Assembly (NCBI GenBank): GCA_020025735.1
Contig: JAHHRP010000006.1
Span: forward strand, 1 to 31,691
Reading direction: 5' to 3'
Source: Evtepia sp.
GTDB taxonomy: Bacteria; Bacillota; Clostridia; Oscillospirales; Oscillospiraceae
Length of the DNA: 31,691 nucleotides
Under the pieces are notes generated by a model. It worked only from the letters and a program-made list of their open reading frames with translations, searched no databases and was not told the DNA's origin. How positions within the stretch are numbered: the first letter of the stretch is position 1; every line of letters starts with the position of its first letter. The position numbers and the translations under genes were made by a program. Shown here in pieces: positions 14,441 to 22,407 of the stretch.

Positions 14441-15586
14441 TTAGACAGAGAATTCCTCCGGCGGCCGGGGAGACAAACCAGCCCCCCACAAAATAGCGTC
14501 CACAATGCGTCGGCAAGCAAAGCCATCTCCATAGGGATTGACCGCCTTCGCCATGGCATCATAAGCCCCAGCGTCGGTGAGCAGACGGGCAGCCTGGGCA
14601 TAGACCGCCTCCTCCTCCGTCCCTGCCAGACAGACCGTACCTGCTGCCACAGCCTCTGGACGCTCGGTCTCGCGGCGTAGCACCAGCACCGGACGGCCCA
14701 GAGCAGGCGCCTCCTCCTGAAGCCCTCCAGAATCTGTCATCACAAAGGAAGCCCGCGCCATGAGATTGTGCATCTCATCTGGTGTGAGAGGATCAATCAG
14801 ATGAATCCGTTCATGGCCTGACAGCTCCTTCTGTGCGGCCTGCTGAACCACGGGGGACAGATGAACTGGATACACCAGTTCCACCTGTGGGAAATCCTCT
14901 GCCACACGGCGCAAGGCTTTCATAATATTGGTCATGGGCTGGCCATAGTTCTCCCGCCGATGACAAGTGACCAGAATGACCTTCCGGCCAGTATAATCCA
15001 ACGTATTCAGCAGCCCGGTGCGGAAATGGTAATTGGGTTGAACCGTGGTCTTTAAGGCATCAATAACCGTGTTGCCAGTGAGAAAAATACCTTCTCGAAT
15101 GCCCTCTCGCTCCAGGTTTTCCCGATTGGCAGGCGTGGGACAAAAATGGTACTGGGCCAAGTCTCCCACCAGGGTGCGGTTCATCTCCTCGGGGAAGGGG
15201 GAGTAACGGTCTCCTGTCCGCAGCCCAGCCTCCACATGACCCACTGCGATTTTTTGATAAAAGGCTGCAAGCGCCCCTGCAAAGGTTGTCGAGGTATCCC
15301 CATGGACCAGAACCAGATCTGGCTTTTCCCGGGAAAATACCTCTTCCAGACCAAGCAGACACTTGCTGGTGATGGTATATAAACTCTGGCCAGCCTCCAT
15401 GATATCCAAATCATAGTGCGGGGTGATGGAAAAGAGAGAGAGAACATCATCCAGCATCTGTCGGTGCTGGGCTGTGATGCAGCAAATGCTCTCAATCTCC
15501 TCTCGGCTCTCCAGCTCCTTCACCAGAGGTGCCATTTTCACCGCCTCTGGACGAGTCCCGAAGATCGTCATGACTTTCAGCCCCAT
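14441..15586 (-). CDS. wecB: UDP-N-acetylglucosamine 2-epimerase (non-hydrolysing)
   Basis: Interconverts UDP-GlcNAc and UDP-ManNAc, supplying ManNAc for teichoic acid linkage units or other glycans. The product has 381 residues. Signatures are MTIFGTRPEAVKMAPLVKEL at the N-terminus, VHGDTSTT, GHVEAGLRTGDRYSPFPEE, VTCHRRENYG, and MTDSGGLQEEAPALG with VLRRETERPEA near the UDP site. ATG at 15586 follows AAAGGAGGAGGAG. Its start lies inside the 3' end of the wecA-like gene (95-nt out-of-frame overlap), implying translational coupling. Confidence 0.94.
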   Translation of the reverse strand: MGLKVMTIFGTRPEAVKMAPLVKELESREEIESICCITAQHRQMLDDVLSLFSITPHYDLDIMEAGQSLYTITSKCLLGLEEVFSREKPDLVLVHGDTSTTFAGALAAFYQKIAVGHVEAGLRTGDRYSPFPEEMNRTLVGDLAQYHFCPTPANRENLEREGIREGIFLTGNTVIDALKTTVQPNYHFRTGLLNTLDYTGRKVILVTCHRRENYGQPMTNIMKALRRVAEDFPQVELVYPVHLSPVVQQAAQKELSGHERIHLIDPLTPDEMHNLMARASFVMTDSGGLQEEAPALGRPVLVLRRETERPEAVAAGTVCLAGTEEEAVYAQAARLLTDAGAYDAMAKAVNPYGDGFACRRIVDAILWGAGLSPRPPEEFSV

Positions 15587-16667
15587 GCTCCTCCTCCTTT
15601 CTTTTGTTCCACGTTTCCGATTGGGTTTCGTTGTGTACCAGGAAGAGTTTCCCTGCAATCAGCCCCGCAAACCCCAACGCACACAGCAAAACCATAGCCT
15701 TCAGCGCACCGCTGGTGGTCAGCACCACCGCCGACAGACCAAGAATGGCACTGATTACATACAAAATCGCCACCGCCTGCTTTTGGTTAAATCCCATATC
15801 AATGAGTCGATGATGGACGTGGCTGCGGTCAGGCGCCATGGGACTCTGGCCTTTCGACAAACGGCGCAGGATGGCAAAGCAGGTGTCAAACAAAGGCAAG
15901 CCCAGCATCAGGAACGGTACCGCAAAGGAAATGATGGTATAAAACTTGAACAGCCCCTGAATGGACACCGTGGCCAACACAAACCCCAAGAAGGTTGACC
16001 CCGTGTCTCCCATAAAAATTTTGGCGGGATTCATATTGTAAGGCATAAATCCAATACAGCCTCCCGCCAGAGCAGCCATCATGAGGGCCACCACGCTCTC
16101 ACTGACCAGCATCGCAATGACCAGCATCGTCAGGGAGCTGATGGTGGCAACGCCTACGGCCAGACCATCCAGACCATCAATTAGGTTGACGGCATTGGTA
16201 ATGGCTACAATCCAGATGACCGACAAAGGGATCGAAAGGGCACCCAAGGTCCAATAGGGATCTTCACTGAGCAGATTGGGATTGGACAGAACCTGGATGA
16301 CGTTGCCATGGAGCACTGCCACCAAAGCCGCTACAATCTGCACCAGCAGCTTCGGCAGTGCAGGCAGCGCGTAAATATCATCGAAAATGCCCAAAATGAC
16401 GATAATGACTCCACCCAGCAGCATCCCGCGAAAAGGAGGACTCATGGGCACGAAAATCAATGTACTGAGCAAAAAGCCCAGAAAAATGGCCAGTCCTCCC
16501 ATACGCGGGATGGGATGGCTGTGCATCCTGCGGTTGTCCTTGGGTACGTCGATGGCACCCACCATCTGGGCTATGGACTTGACCACAGGGGTGGCGATAA
16601 ACGAGATCAGCAGCGCCACCACCAGAGCCGCTGCGATCCAGCCGATGGCCGTCAGTTCCATTCGCAT
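15492..16667 (-). CDS. Undecaprenyl-phosphate GlcNAc-1-phosphate transferase (WecA/TagO-like, MraY family)
   Basis: Polytopic membrane enzyme that transfers GlcNAc-1-P from UDP-GlcNAc to undecaprenyl phosphate, starting teichoic acid or other lipid-linked glycans. It has 391 residues. Hallmarks are PKDNRRMHSHPIPRMGG, the catalytic GIFDD, NAVNLIDGLDGLAVG, the FMGDTGSTFLGF loop and SHVHHRL, the His motif of the WecA/TagO subgroup rather than MraY. ATG at 16667 follows AAAGGAG at 10 nt; a second ATG is two codons on. The last ~31 codons (a charged, low-complexity tail) overlap wecB in another frame, so the tail may be a recent read-through extension. Confidence 0.9.
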   Translation of the reverse strand: MRMELTAIGWIAAALVVALLISFIATPVVKSIAQMVGAIDVPKDNRRMHSHPIPRMGGLAIFLGFLLSTLIFVPMSPPFRGMLLGGVIIVILGIFDDIYALPALPKLLVQIVAALVAVLHGNVIQVLSNPNLLSEDPYWTLGALSIPLSVIWIVAITNAVNLIDGLDGLAVGVATISSLTMLVIAMLVSESVVALMMAALAGGCIGFMPYNMNPAKIFMGDTGSTFLGFVLATVSIQGLFKFYTIISFAVPFLMLGLPLFDTCFAILRRLSKGQSPMAPDRSHVHHRLIDMGFNQKQAVAILYVISAILGLSAVVLTTSGALKAMVLLCALGFAGLIAGKLFLVHNETQSETWNKRKEEEHGAESHDDLRDSSRGGENGTSGEGAGEPRGD

Positions 16668-16695
16668 TGCTTCTACACTCCTTTGGCGCTGAGAG

Positions 16696-17697
16696 TCATC
16701 GGGGGACAAACCCCACCTTTTTATGGACTTTCCGCAAAGTCCGGTTGGCCAGCGCTGCGGCTTTCTCTGCCCCCTGACGGTACAGGCTTTCCAGATACCC
16801 CTTGTCTGCCAGCAGCCGCTCTGTCTCCTCCCGGATAGGACGCAGGGTCTCAGCCACAGCCTCCCCTACCGCAGGTTTAAACGTGCCATATCCCTGGCCA
16901 GAAAACTCCTGTTCTACCGCTTCCGGGGTCTTGCCGGTGACAGCAGCATAAATCTCAATCAGATTGGACACGCCAGGCTTGTCCGGGGACCGATAAATGC
17001 CCCCCTCACTGTCCGTGACCGCCCGCTTGAATTTCCGCAGAATGACCTCTGGCTGATCCATCACCAAAATATAAGAGTTCTCATTGGAACTGGACTTGCT
17101 CATCTTCTTCTCCGGCTCACTCAAGGACATGACACGGGCTGCTACTTTGGGAATGTACGCCTCTGGCATCGCAAACACATCTCCATAGATGCCGTTGAAC
17201 CGCTGGGCGATGTTCCGTGTCAGCTCCACGTGCTGCCGCTGATCCTCTCCCACAGGCACAAGGTCCGTCTGGTAAAGCAGGATATCTGCTGCCATGAGGC
17301 TGGGATAGGTAAACAGGCCAGCGTTTACATTGTCAGCATGGGTGGCAGACTTGTCCTTAAACTGGGTCATGCGGCTCAGTTCACCATACATGGTGTAGCA
17401 GTTCAGGGTCCAGGCCAGTTCCGCATGCTGGGGGACGTGGGACTGGATGAAAATAATGCTCTTCTCAGGGTCCAGACCACAGGCAATAAACTGTGCATAC
17501 AGCTCCAACGTCTGCCGACGCAAGGCAGCAGGGTCCTGCCGGACGGTAATGGCATGTTCATCTGCCACACAGTACAAGGCGTGATACTCGTCCTGTAAAT
17601 CCACCCAGTTGCGCAGCGCCCCCAGGTAATTGCCCAACGTGATTTTTCCGCTGGGCTGGGTGGCACTGAAAATAATTTTTTTCTTCTCTTGTTCCAT
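16696..17697 (-). CDS. trpS: Tryptophanyl-tRNA synthetase
   Basis: Class I aminoacyl-tRNA synthetase charging tRNA-Trp. It has 333 residues, the usual bacterial TrpRS size. The HIGH-equivalent lies in QPSGKITLGNYLG (14-26) and KMSKS is at 198-202. GEDQRQHVELTRNIAQRFN is the conserved central segment. ATG at 17697 follows GGAGGT. It is first in the operon with the wecA-like gene (28-nt gap), wecB and the anchored protein. It is divergent from gltX, with facing promoters in a ~200-nt gap. No T-box-sized leader is present. Confidence 0.95.
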   Translation of the reverse strand: MEQEKKKIIFSATQPSGKITLGNYLGALRNWVDLQDEYHALYCVADEHAITVRQDPAALRRQTLELYAQFIACGLDPEKSIIFIQSHVPQHAELAWTLNCYTMYGELSRMTQFKDKSATHADNVNAGLFTYPSLMAADILLYQTDLVPVGEDQRQHVELTRNIAQRFNGIYGDVFAMPEAYIPKVAARVMSLSEPEKKMSKSSSNENSYILVMDQPEVILRKFKRAVTDSEGGIYRSPDKPGVSNLIEIYAAVTGKTPEAVEQEFSGQGYGTFKPAVGEAVAETLRPIREETERLLADKGYLESLYRQGAEKAAALANRTLRKVHKKVGFVPR

Positions 17698-17766
17698 AGA
17701 TACCTCCGTAGGCGTGCCTCTATTTGTTCGAAAAAAGCCCCATGGGCCTCATTTTCATGCTTTTCT

Positions 17767-17795
17767 ATCTTACCACAACAACCTGTCTGGCGCAA
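17767..17795 (-). promoter_or_regulatory. Predicted promoter of the trpS operon
   Basis: Minus strand: -35 TTGCGC (17790-17795), 17-nt spacer, -10 TAAGAT (17767-17772). Leader ~63 nt, containing a small G/C hairpin followed by Ts (17731-17750). Confidence 0.5.
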
Positions 17796-17813
17796 GAATC
17801 GGAACAATAAACC

Positions 17814-17842
17814 TTGACAATTCTCCCCGTGAATTTTAGAAT
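17814..17842 (+). promoter_or_regulatory. Strong sigma-A promoter of gltX
   Basis: -35 TTGACA (17814-17819), 17-nt spacer, -10 TAGAAT (17837-17842). The leader is ~45 nt to the ATG at 17895. Confidence 0.82.
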
Positions 17843-17874
17843 ATGGGCAATTAGACTGATTTATCCTAAAATTC
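17831..17874 (+). repeat. 9-nt perfect inverted repeat spanning the gltX promoter -10 and early leader
   Basis: GAATTTTAG (17831-17839) and CTAAAATTC (17866-17874) are exact reverse complements 26 nt apart. The left arm overlaps the -10 box; the right arm lies in the leader. Confidence 0.6.
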
Positions 17875-17894
17875 ATTTGATCGGGAGGCCGTTT

Positions 17895-19379
17895 ATGGAT
17901 ATGACCTGGTATGACCAGCTGGAAGCCCGGATCCCCACCGGTTCCGTCCGCACCCGCTTTGCACCCTCGCCCACGGGATACATGCATGTGGGCAACCTTC
18001 GCACCGCCCTTTACACCTGGCTCATCGCCCGTAAGGCAGGAGGCACCTTCCTCTTCCGCTTAGAGGACACCGACCAGACCCGCCAGGTAGAAGGCGCCAC
18101 AGAACTCATCTACCGCACCATGAACGAATGTGGCCTGACCCACGATGAAGGCCCAGACGTAGGCGGCCCCGTGGGACCCTATATCCAAACCCAGCGCCGG
18201 AAGCTATATGGCAAGTACGCCCAGCTTTTGGTGGAAAAAGGACATGCCTACTACTGCTTCTGCGAAAAGACGGAGGCGGAAGGGGACGCATTTGACCACG
18301 CAGAAGATCCCTGCCGCTCCCTCTCGCCAGAAGCCGTCTCTGCCCAGTTGGCCGCTGGAAAACCCTATGTAATCCGACAGAAAATTCCCCATGAGGGAAG
18401 CACCACGTTCTCCGATGCTTCCTTTGGGGAGATCACCGTGGAAAACAACACCCTGGACGACCAGGTGCTCCTCAAACAAGATGGTCTGCCCACCTATAAC
18501 TTCGCCAACGTCGTGGATGACCACCTTATGGGCATCACCCATGTGGTCCGAGGCAGTGAGTACCTCTCCTCCTCCCCCAAATACAACCTGCTCTATGAGG
18601 CTTTCGGCTGGCCCATCCCCACCTACATCCACTGTTCCCCTGTGATGCGAGATGCACAGCATAAAATGTCCAAGCGGCATGGCGACCCGTCCTATGAGGA
18701 TCTCCGGTCCCAAGGCTATCTCACCGCTGCCATCCTGAACTATGTGGCGCTGTTGGGCTGGTCTCCCAAGGGAGACCTGGCTGAACGGGAGTTCTTCACC
18801 CTGGATGAACTGATACAGGCCTTTGACATCACCGGCATCTCTAAGTCCCCTGCGATCTTTGACCTGGAAAAGCTCAACTACTTTAACAGCGCCTACATCA
18901 AAGCCCTCTCTCCCGCCGACTTCCTGGCCGCAGCAGAACCTTATCTGAAACAGGCCATCCATAATCCTGCCATCGACCTTTCTCTAGTGGCCCCCTTGGT
19001 ACAGACCCGCCTGAATACCCTGACAGAAATCCCCCCCATGGTGGACTTCTTCGATCAGCTGCCAGCATACACCAACGATCTGTACAGCCACAAGAAGATG
19101 AAAACCAACCCAGAAAATTCTCTGGAAGCACTCCATCTGGTCTTGCCTGTCTTTCAAGCCATTGAGGACTGGTCCTTTACGGCCATCCACGATGCCATGA
19201 TCCAACTGGCTGAGACCAATGGCCTGAAAAATGGTCGTATCATGTGGCCCGTCCGCGTGGCAGTCTCCGGCAAGCCGACTACCCCCGGTGGAGCGGTGGA
19301 GCTGTGCCAGATTCTCGGCAAAGAGGAGACCCTGCGCCGCATCGAACAGGGTATCGCTCAGCTGACCCCACAGGACTGA
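17895..19379 (+). CDS. gltX: Glutamyl-tRNA synthetase
   Basis: Class I synthetase charging tRNA-Glu. It has 494 residues, typical of bacterial GluRS. The N-terminal RFAPSPTGYMHVGN (21-34) carries the HIGH-equivalent HVGN. LEDTDQTR is the conserved Glu-binding/ATP region, and KMSKR is at 257-261. The C-terminal half is the all-helical anticodon-binding region. ATG at 17895 follows GGGAGG at 6 nt; upstream in-frame codons overlap the promoter. It is a single gene ending at the 19397-19437 hairpin. Confidence 0.95.
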   Translation: MDMTWYDQLEARIPTGSVRTRFAPSPTGYMHVGNLRTALYTWLIARKAGGTFLFRLEDTDQTRQVEGATELIYRTMNECGLTHDEGPDVGGPVGPYIQTQRRKLYGKYAQLLVEKGHAYYCFCEKTEAEGDAFDHAEDPCRSLSPEAVSAQLAAGKPYVIRQKIPHEGSTTFSDASFGEITVENNTLDDQVLLKQDGLPTYNFANVVDDHLMGITHVVRGSEYLSSSPKYNLLYEAFGWPIPTYIHCSPVMRDAQHKMSKRHGDPSYEDLRSQGYLTAAILNYVALLGWSPKGDLAEREFFTLDELIQAFDITGISKSPAIFDLEKLNYFNSAYIKALSPADFLAAAEPYLKQAIHNPAIDLSLVAPLVQTRLNTLTEIPPMVDFFDQLPAYTNDLYSHKKMKTNPENSLEALHLVLPVFQAIEDWSFTAIHDAMIQLAETNGLKNGRIMWPVRVAVSGKPTTPGGAVELCQILGKEETLRRIEQGIAQLTPQD

Positions 19380-19396
19380 TCCCATCTACCGCAACA

Positions 19397-19437
19397 CACA
19401 AACAGCGCCGCTGGACCATCCAGCGGCGTTGTTTGTG
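19397..19437. terminator. Bidirectional hairpin between gltX and the ABC-F gene
   Basis: 18-bp stem: 19397-19414 pairs with 19420-19437, one G-T pair, 5-nt loop. T content after it is modest on both strands. It separates two convergent genes. Confidence 0.75.
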
Positions 19438-19472
19438 CTGTATGTTATGCAATGTATCCCAACAGAATGAAC

Positions 19473-21257
19473 TTACAATTCCTCCTGGGCTGCAATCCGC
19501 TCAGCCAGATCGGTCAGGTAGAGCCAGCGCTCCATCTTCTCTTCCAGCGCTTCCTTCACCCTATCCTGTTCCTGCGTCAGCTCCTGGAGTTTGACATAGT
19601 CACTGCCACAGGCCGCCATCTCCCCTTCCAGGGCGCTGATCTGCTTCTCCAAATCAGCAATGTCCTCCTCAATGGTGTCGTACTCCCGCTGCTCCTTAAA
19701 CGTGAATTTCAATTTTTTCTGCCGGACAGGTTTCCCCGACACCGCCTTTTTCTCTGCTTTCTCTTCCGACCGCTCCTCTTGCCGCCGCTTTTCCAAGTAA
19801 TCACTAAAATTCCCCGTGTACCGGCGCACACAACCATGCTCTCCCACTGCAAAAATTTGATGGGCCATCTTATCCAGAAAATACCGGTCGTGGGAGACCG
19901 CCAGCACCGCTCCGGGAAACGTCTCCAAATACTCCTCCAAAATGGCCAGCGTGGTCACATCCAAATCATTGGTCGGCTCGTCTAGCAGCAAAATGTTCGG
20001 GGCCTCCATCAGCACTGACAACAAATACAGCCGTCGCCGCTCTCCTCCTGAAAGTTTCCCAATGGGCTGCCCTTGCAGCTGGGTGGGGAACAGAAACCGT
20101 TCCATCATCTGTGTGGCAGAAAAATTCCCCTCCCGTGTCTTTACCTGGCCAGCAATCTCATGGATGAAATCATACACCCGCTGCGTCGGGTCCAACTCCC
20201 GGCCCTCTTGGGAAAAATACCCAATGCGTACCGTCTCCCCCCATTCCACCTGCCCGCTGTCAGGAGCCAATTTCCCCGCAATGAGGTTGAGCAGGGTTGA
20301 CTTGCCCGCACCATTGCGGCCCACAATGCCCACACGGTCGTCCCGGGCTACCCCATAAGAAAAGCGATCCAACACCACTTTGTCCCCAAACGCTTTGCTC
20401 ACTTCCGTAAGCTCCACCGTCTTGCGCCCCAGTCGGCTGGAAACCGTGACCATCTGCACTGCCCCATCAACCTCTGGACCAGCTTGGGCCTTGCGCTGCT
20501 CATAACGAGCAATGCGGTCCTTATTCTTGGTCCGCCTGGCCTGGGCACCTCGCATAATCCATTGGTACTCCACCCGCAGAATGGACTGCCGCTTACGCTG
20601 GGCTGCCTGCTCCATCTCCTCCTGCTGGGTCTTTAATGCCAAGTATTTGGAATAGTTCGCCGCATAATGCCGAATATGACAGTGGGACAACTCCGTAATC
20701 CGGTTGCACACCCGCTCCAGAAAATAACGGTCGTGGGTAACCATAATCAGACCACCAGTAAATTTTCGCAAATACTCCTCCAGCCAAAGAACCATATCAC
20801 TATCCAGATGGTTGGTCGGCTCATCCAGAATCAGGACATCCGCCGGGTGGAGCAGCACCGCCGCCAGGGCAACTCGCTTGCGCTGCCCTCCCGACAGCGT
20901 CTCCACCGGCCGGGCAAAGTCCGTGATCCCTAAGCGGGTGAGCATCGCCTTGGCCTCATACTCCATGAGCGCCCGGACCTCTGGGGAAAAGGCTGCAAAA
21001 ACCTGCTCCAACACCGTAGCCCCCGGCTGCATAGGCGGGTTCTGGGACAGACAGGAGAGCTGAACATTTGGGTCCAGGGCAACTGTCCCCTGATCGGGAA
21101 CCTGCTGACCAGACAGCACCTTGAGAAAACTGCTCTTCCCTGTGCCGTTGATGCCAATGATCCCTATTTTATCCCCCTCGTTGAGATAGAGGGTCACATC
21201 ATCCAACAGCTGCTTCAGCCCAAAGTTCAAGCTGATGTGTTCCGCCGACAACAGCAT
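19473..21257 (-). CDS. ABC-F family ATPase (Uup-like)
   Basis: Soluble tandem ABC protein with no membrane domain. It has 594 residues. First cassette: Walker A GINGTGKSS (35-43), signature LSGGQ (121-125), DEPTNHLD (145-152). Second cassette: GRNGAGKST, LSGGERRR and LLLDEPTNDLD. The C-terminal ~90 residues form a highly charged coiled coil (EKKAVSGKPVRQKKLKFTFKEQREYD onward), which places it nearer Uup than EttA or antibiotic-protection types. Such proteins act on ribosomes or on DNA branch structures; the exact role is not settled by sequence. ATG at 21257 follows GGAGG. It lies 48 nt after the AEC transporter gene and is probably co-transcribed. Confidence 0.92.
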   Translation of the reverse strand: MLLSAEHISLNFGLKQLLDDVTLYLNEGDKIGIIGINGTGKSSFLKVLSGQQVPDQGTVALDPNVQLSCLSQNPPMQPGATVLEQVFAAFSPEVRALMEYEAKAMLTRLGITDFARPVETLSGGQRKRVALAAVLLHPADVLILDEPTNHLDSDMVLWLEEYLRKFTGGLIMVTHDRYFLERVCNRITELSHCHIRHYAANYSKYLALKTQQEEMEQAAQRKRQSILRVEYQWIMRGAQARRTKNKDRIARYEQRKAQAGPEVDGAVQMVTVSSRLGRKTVELTEVSKAFGDKVVLDRFSYGVARDDRVGIVGRNGAGKSTLLNLIAGKLAPDSGQVEWGETVRIGYFSQEGRELDPTQRVYDFIHEIAGQVKTREGNFSATQMMERFLFPTQLQGQPIGKLSGGERRRLYLLSVLMEAPNILLLDEPTNDLDVTTLAILEEYLETFPGAVLAVSHDRYFLDKMAHQIFAVGEHGCVRRYTGNFSDYLEKRRQEERSEEKAEKKAVSGKPVRQKKLKFTFKEQREYDTIEEDIADLEKQISALEGEMAACGSDYVKLQELTQEQDRVKEALEEKMERWLYLTDLAERIAAQEEL

Positions 21258-21305
21258 AAAACAATTCCTCCTTAAAAAACAACTCTGTTCCCCGGCCACC
21301 AGCAG

Positions 21306-22262
21306 TCACAGAATCAGTGACGTCATCACCGGCAGCGTCACCGCACACAAAATGGTACTCAGGAAGTTCACCCGAGAGGCAAACGTATCATCCATCCCAT
21401 ACCGCACACACAGAATGGTAATCATCGCCGCGCTGGGACAGCAGGCAATCACCGTCAATACCCCCAACGCCATCCCTTCCAGAAACAGCCCCAGCACCAG
21501 CCGCACTACAATCGGACACAAAATCAACCGCACCAAACTGACCGCATACGCTTTCCAATCCCGCAACGCCTGTCCCACAGGCACCTGGCTGAGGGAAATG
21601 CCTACAATAATCATCGACAGCGGCACCGTAGCGCCACTCAAAGCCTGAACGGTGTCCCCTACTAGTCCAGGCACCGGAATCCGAAACAGAAAGATGACAA
21701 TGGCGATTAAGGTTCCTATCAATGCAGGGGAAAAGACCTCCCGCAGTGTCATCCGTCCATGACCTGCCCGAAGCCGCGTGGTCCCAATGGAAAACAGCAG
21801 CAGATTAAATGGCAGATTGGACAACGAGGCACAGAAAATCGCTTGTGTCCCAAATAGCGCCTCAATCACAGGGAAGCCAATGAACACATTATTCATAAAA
21901 AATACTGACAGCCACGCCACCGTTCGGTCCTGCTTGTCCAGAGGCAGCAGCCGAGCAATCCCCCAGCCAAGCACTCCGCCAATGCCAAAGAGGAGAAACA
22001 CGGACGCCACCACCAACACCAGTTCCTTGCCCGCCATCTGAGGCTTCATCCCCACCACCGAGGAGAGGATCGTTGCCACAATGAACACATTGGCCACCAA
22101 ATGACTGGCTCGCTGACTAAATGCGCCATCCACCCACTTGGCCTTCGCTGTGGCAAACCCCACCAGCATCAGCAGCACTAGCATCACCATTTTTTCTAGG
22201 GCAACCAGTCCGGCCATCCTCATCACACTCGCTTTCTCTTCTCTCATCTGTCTATATCGCAC
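21306..22262 (-). CDS. AEC (auxin efflux carrier) family transporter
   Basis: A 318-residue polytopic membrane protein with about ten hydrophobic helices. Family features are FFMNNVFIGFPVIEALFG (the conserved N-x-G-FP region) in the first half and the TVPLSMIIVGISLSQVP segment, the equivalent in the second half. AEC members move organic acids or amino acids such as malate; substrate unknown. The start is uncertain: GTG at 22262 is 4-5 nt after GGGAGGG, whereas ATGs at 22223 and 22217 lack a good ribosome site. The ribosome site is inside a hairpin (22267-22294). It is first gene of the operon with the ABC-F protein. Confidence 0.85.
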   Translation of the reverse strand: MRYRQMREEKASVMRMAGLVALEKMVMLVLLMLVGFATAKAKWVDGAFSQRASHLVANVFIVATILSSVVGMKPQMAGKELVLVVASVFLLFGIGGVLGWGIARLLPLDKQDRTVAWLSVFFMNNVFIGFPVIEALFGTQAIFCASLSNLPFNLLLFSIGTTRLRAGHGRMTLREVFSPALIGTLIAIVIFLFRIPVPGLVGDTVQALSGATVPLSMIIVGISLSQVPVGQALRDWKAYAVSLVRLILCPIVVRLVLGLFLEGMALGVLTVIACCPSAAMITILCVRYGMDDTFASRVNFLSTILCAVTLPVMTSLIL

Positions 22263-22266
22263 AAAT

Positions 22267-22294
22267 CCCTCCCAGGCCCAGAGCCCTGAGAGGG
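22267..22294 (-). promoter_or_regulatory. Hairpin covering the ribosome-binding site of the AEC transporter gene
   Basis: On the minus strand CCCTCTCAGG (22294-22285) pairs with CCTGGGAGGG (22276-22267) through 10 bp with one G-T pair and an 8-nt loop. The GGGAGGG ribosome site forms the 3' arm. It begins a few nt after the predicted transcription start. Confidence 0.55.
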
Positions 22295-22304
22295 ATCGTT
22301 GGTC

Positions 22305-22333
22305 ATTTTATCACAAAACAACCCAAGAGACAA
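22305..22333 (-). promoter_or_regulatory. Predicted promoter of the AEC/ABC-F operon
   Basis: Minus strand: -35 TTGTCT (22328-22333), 17-nt spacer, -10 TAAAAT (22305-22310). Confidence 0.55.
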
Positions 22334-22344
22334 TCCCCCACAGC

Positions 22345-22376
22345 AAAACAGCGGACCTCCCATCGGGAAGTCCGCT
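22345..22376 (-). terminator. Rho-independent terminator after the aspC-like gene
   Basis: AGCGGAC (22350-22356) pairs with GTCCGCT (22370-22376), extended by TCCC/GGGA across one mismatch. On the minus strand a GTTTT tract follows. Confidence 0.72.
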
Positions 22377-22407
22377 GCTCTTGTCTCGTCGTTATATCGC
22401 GTCCGGC

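Noticed and set aside
17698..17813. T-box or Trp leader-peptide attenuator before trpS
   Set aside because: The leader from the predicted promoter is only ~63 nt, too short for a T-box. It has no Trp codons in its short reading frame, and the hairpin at 17731-17750 has only about 4 strong pairs.
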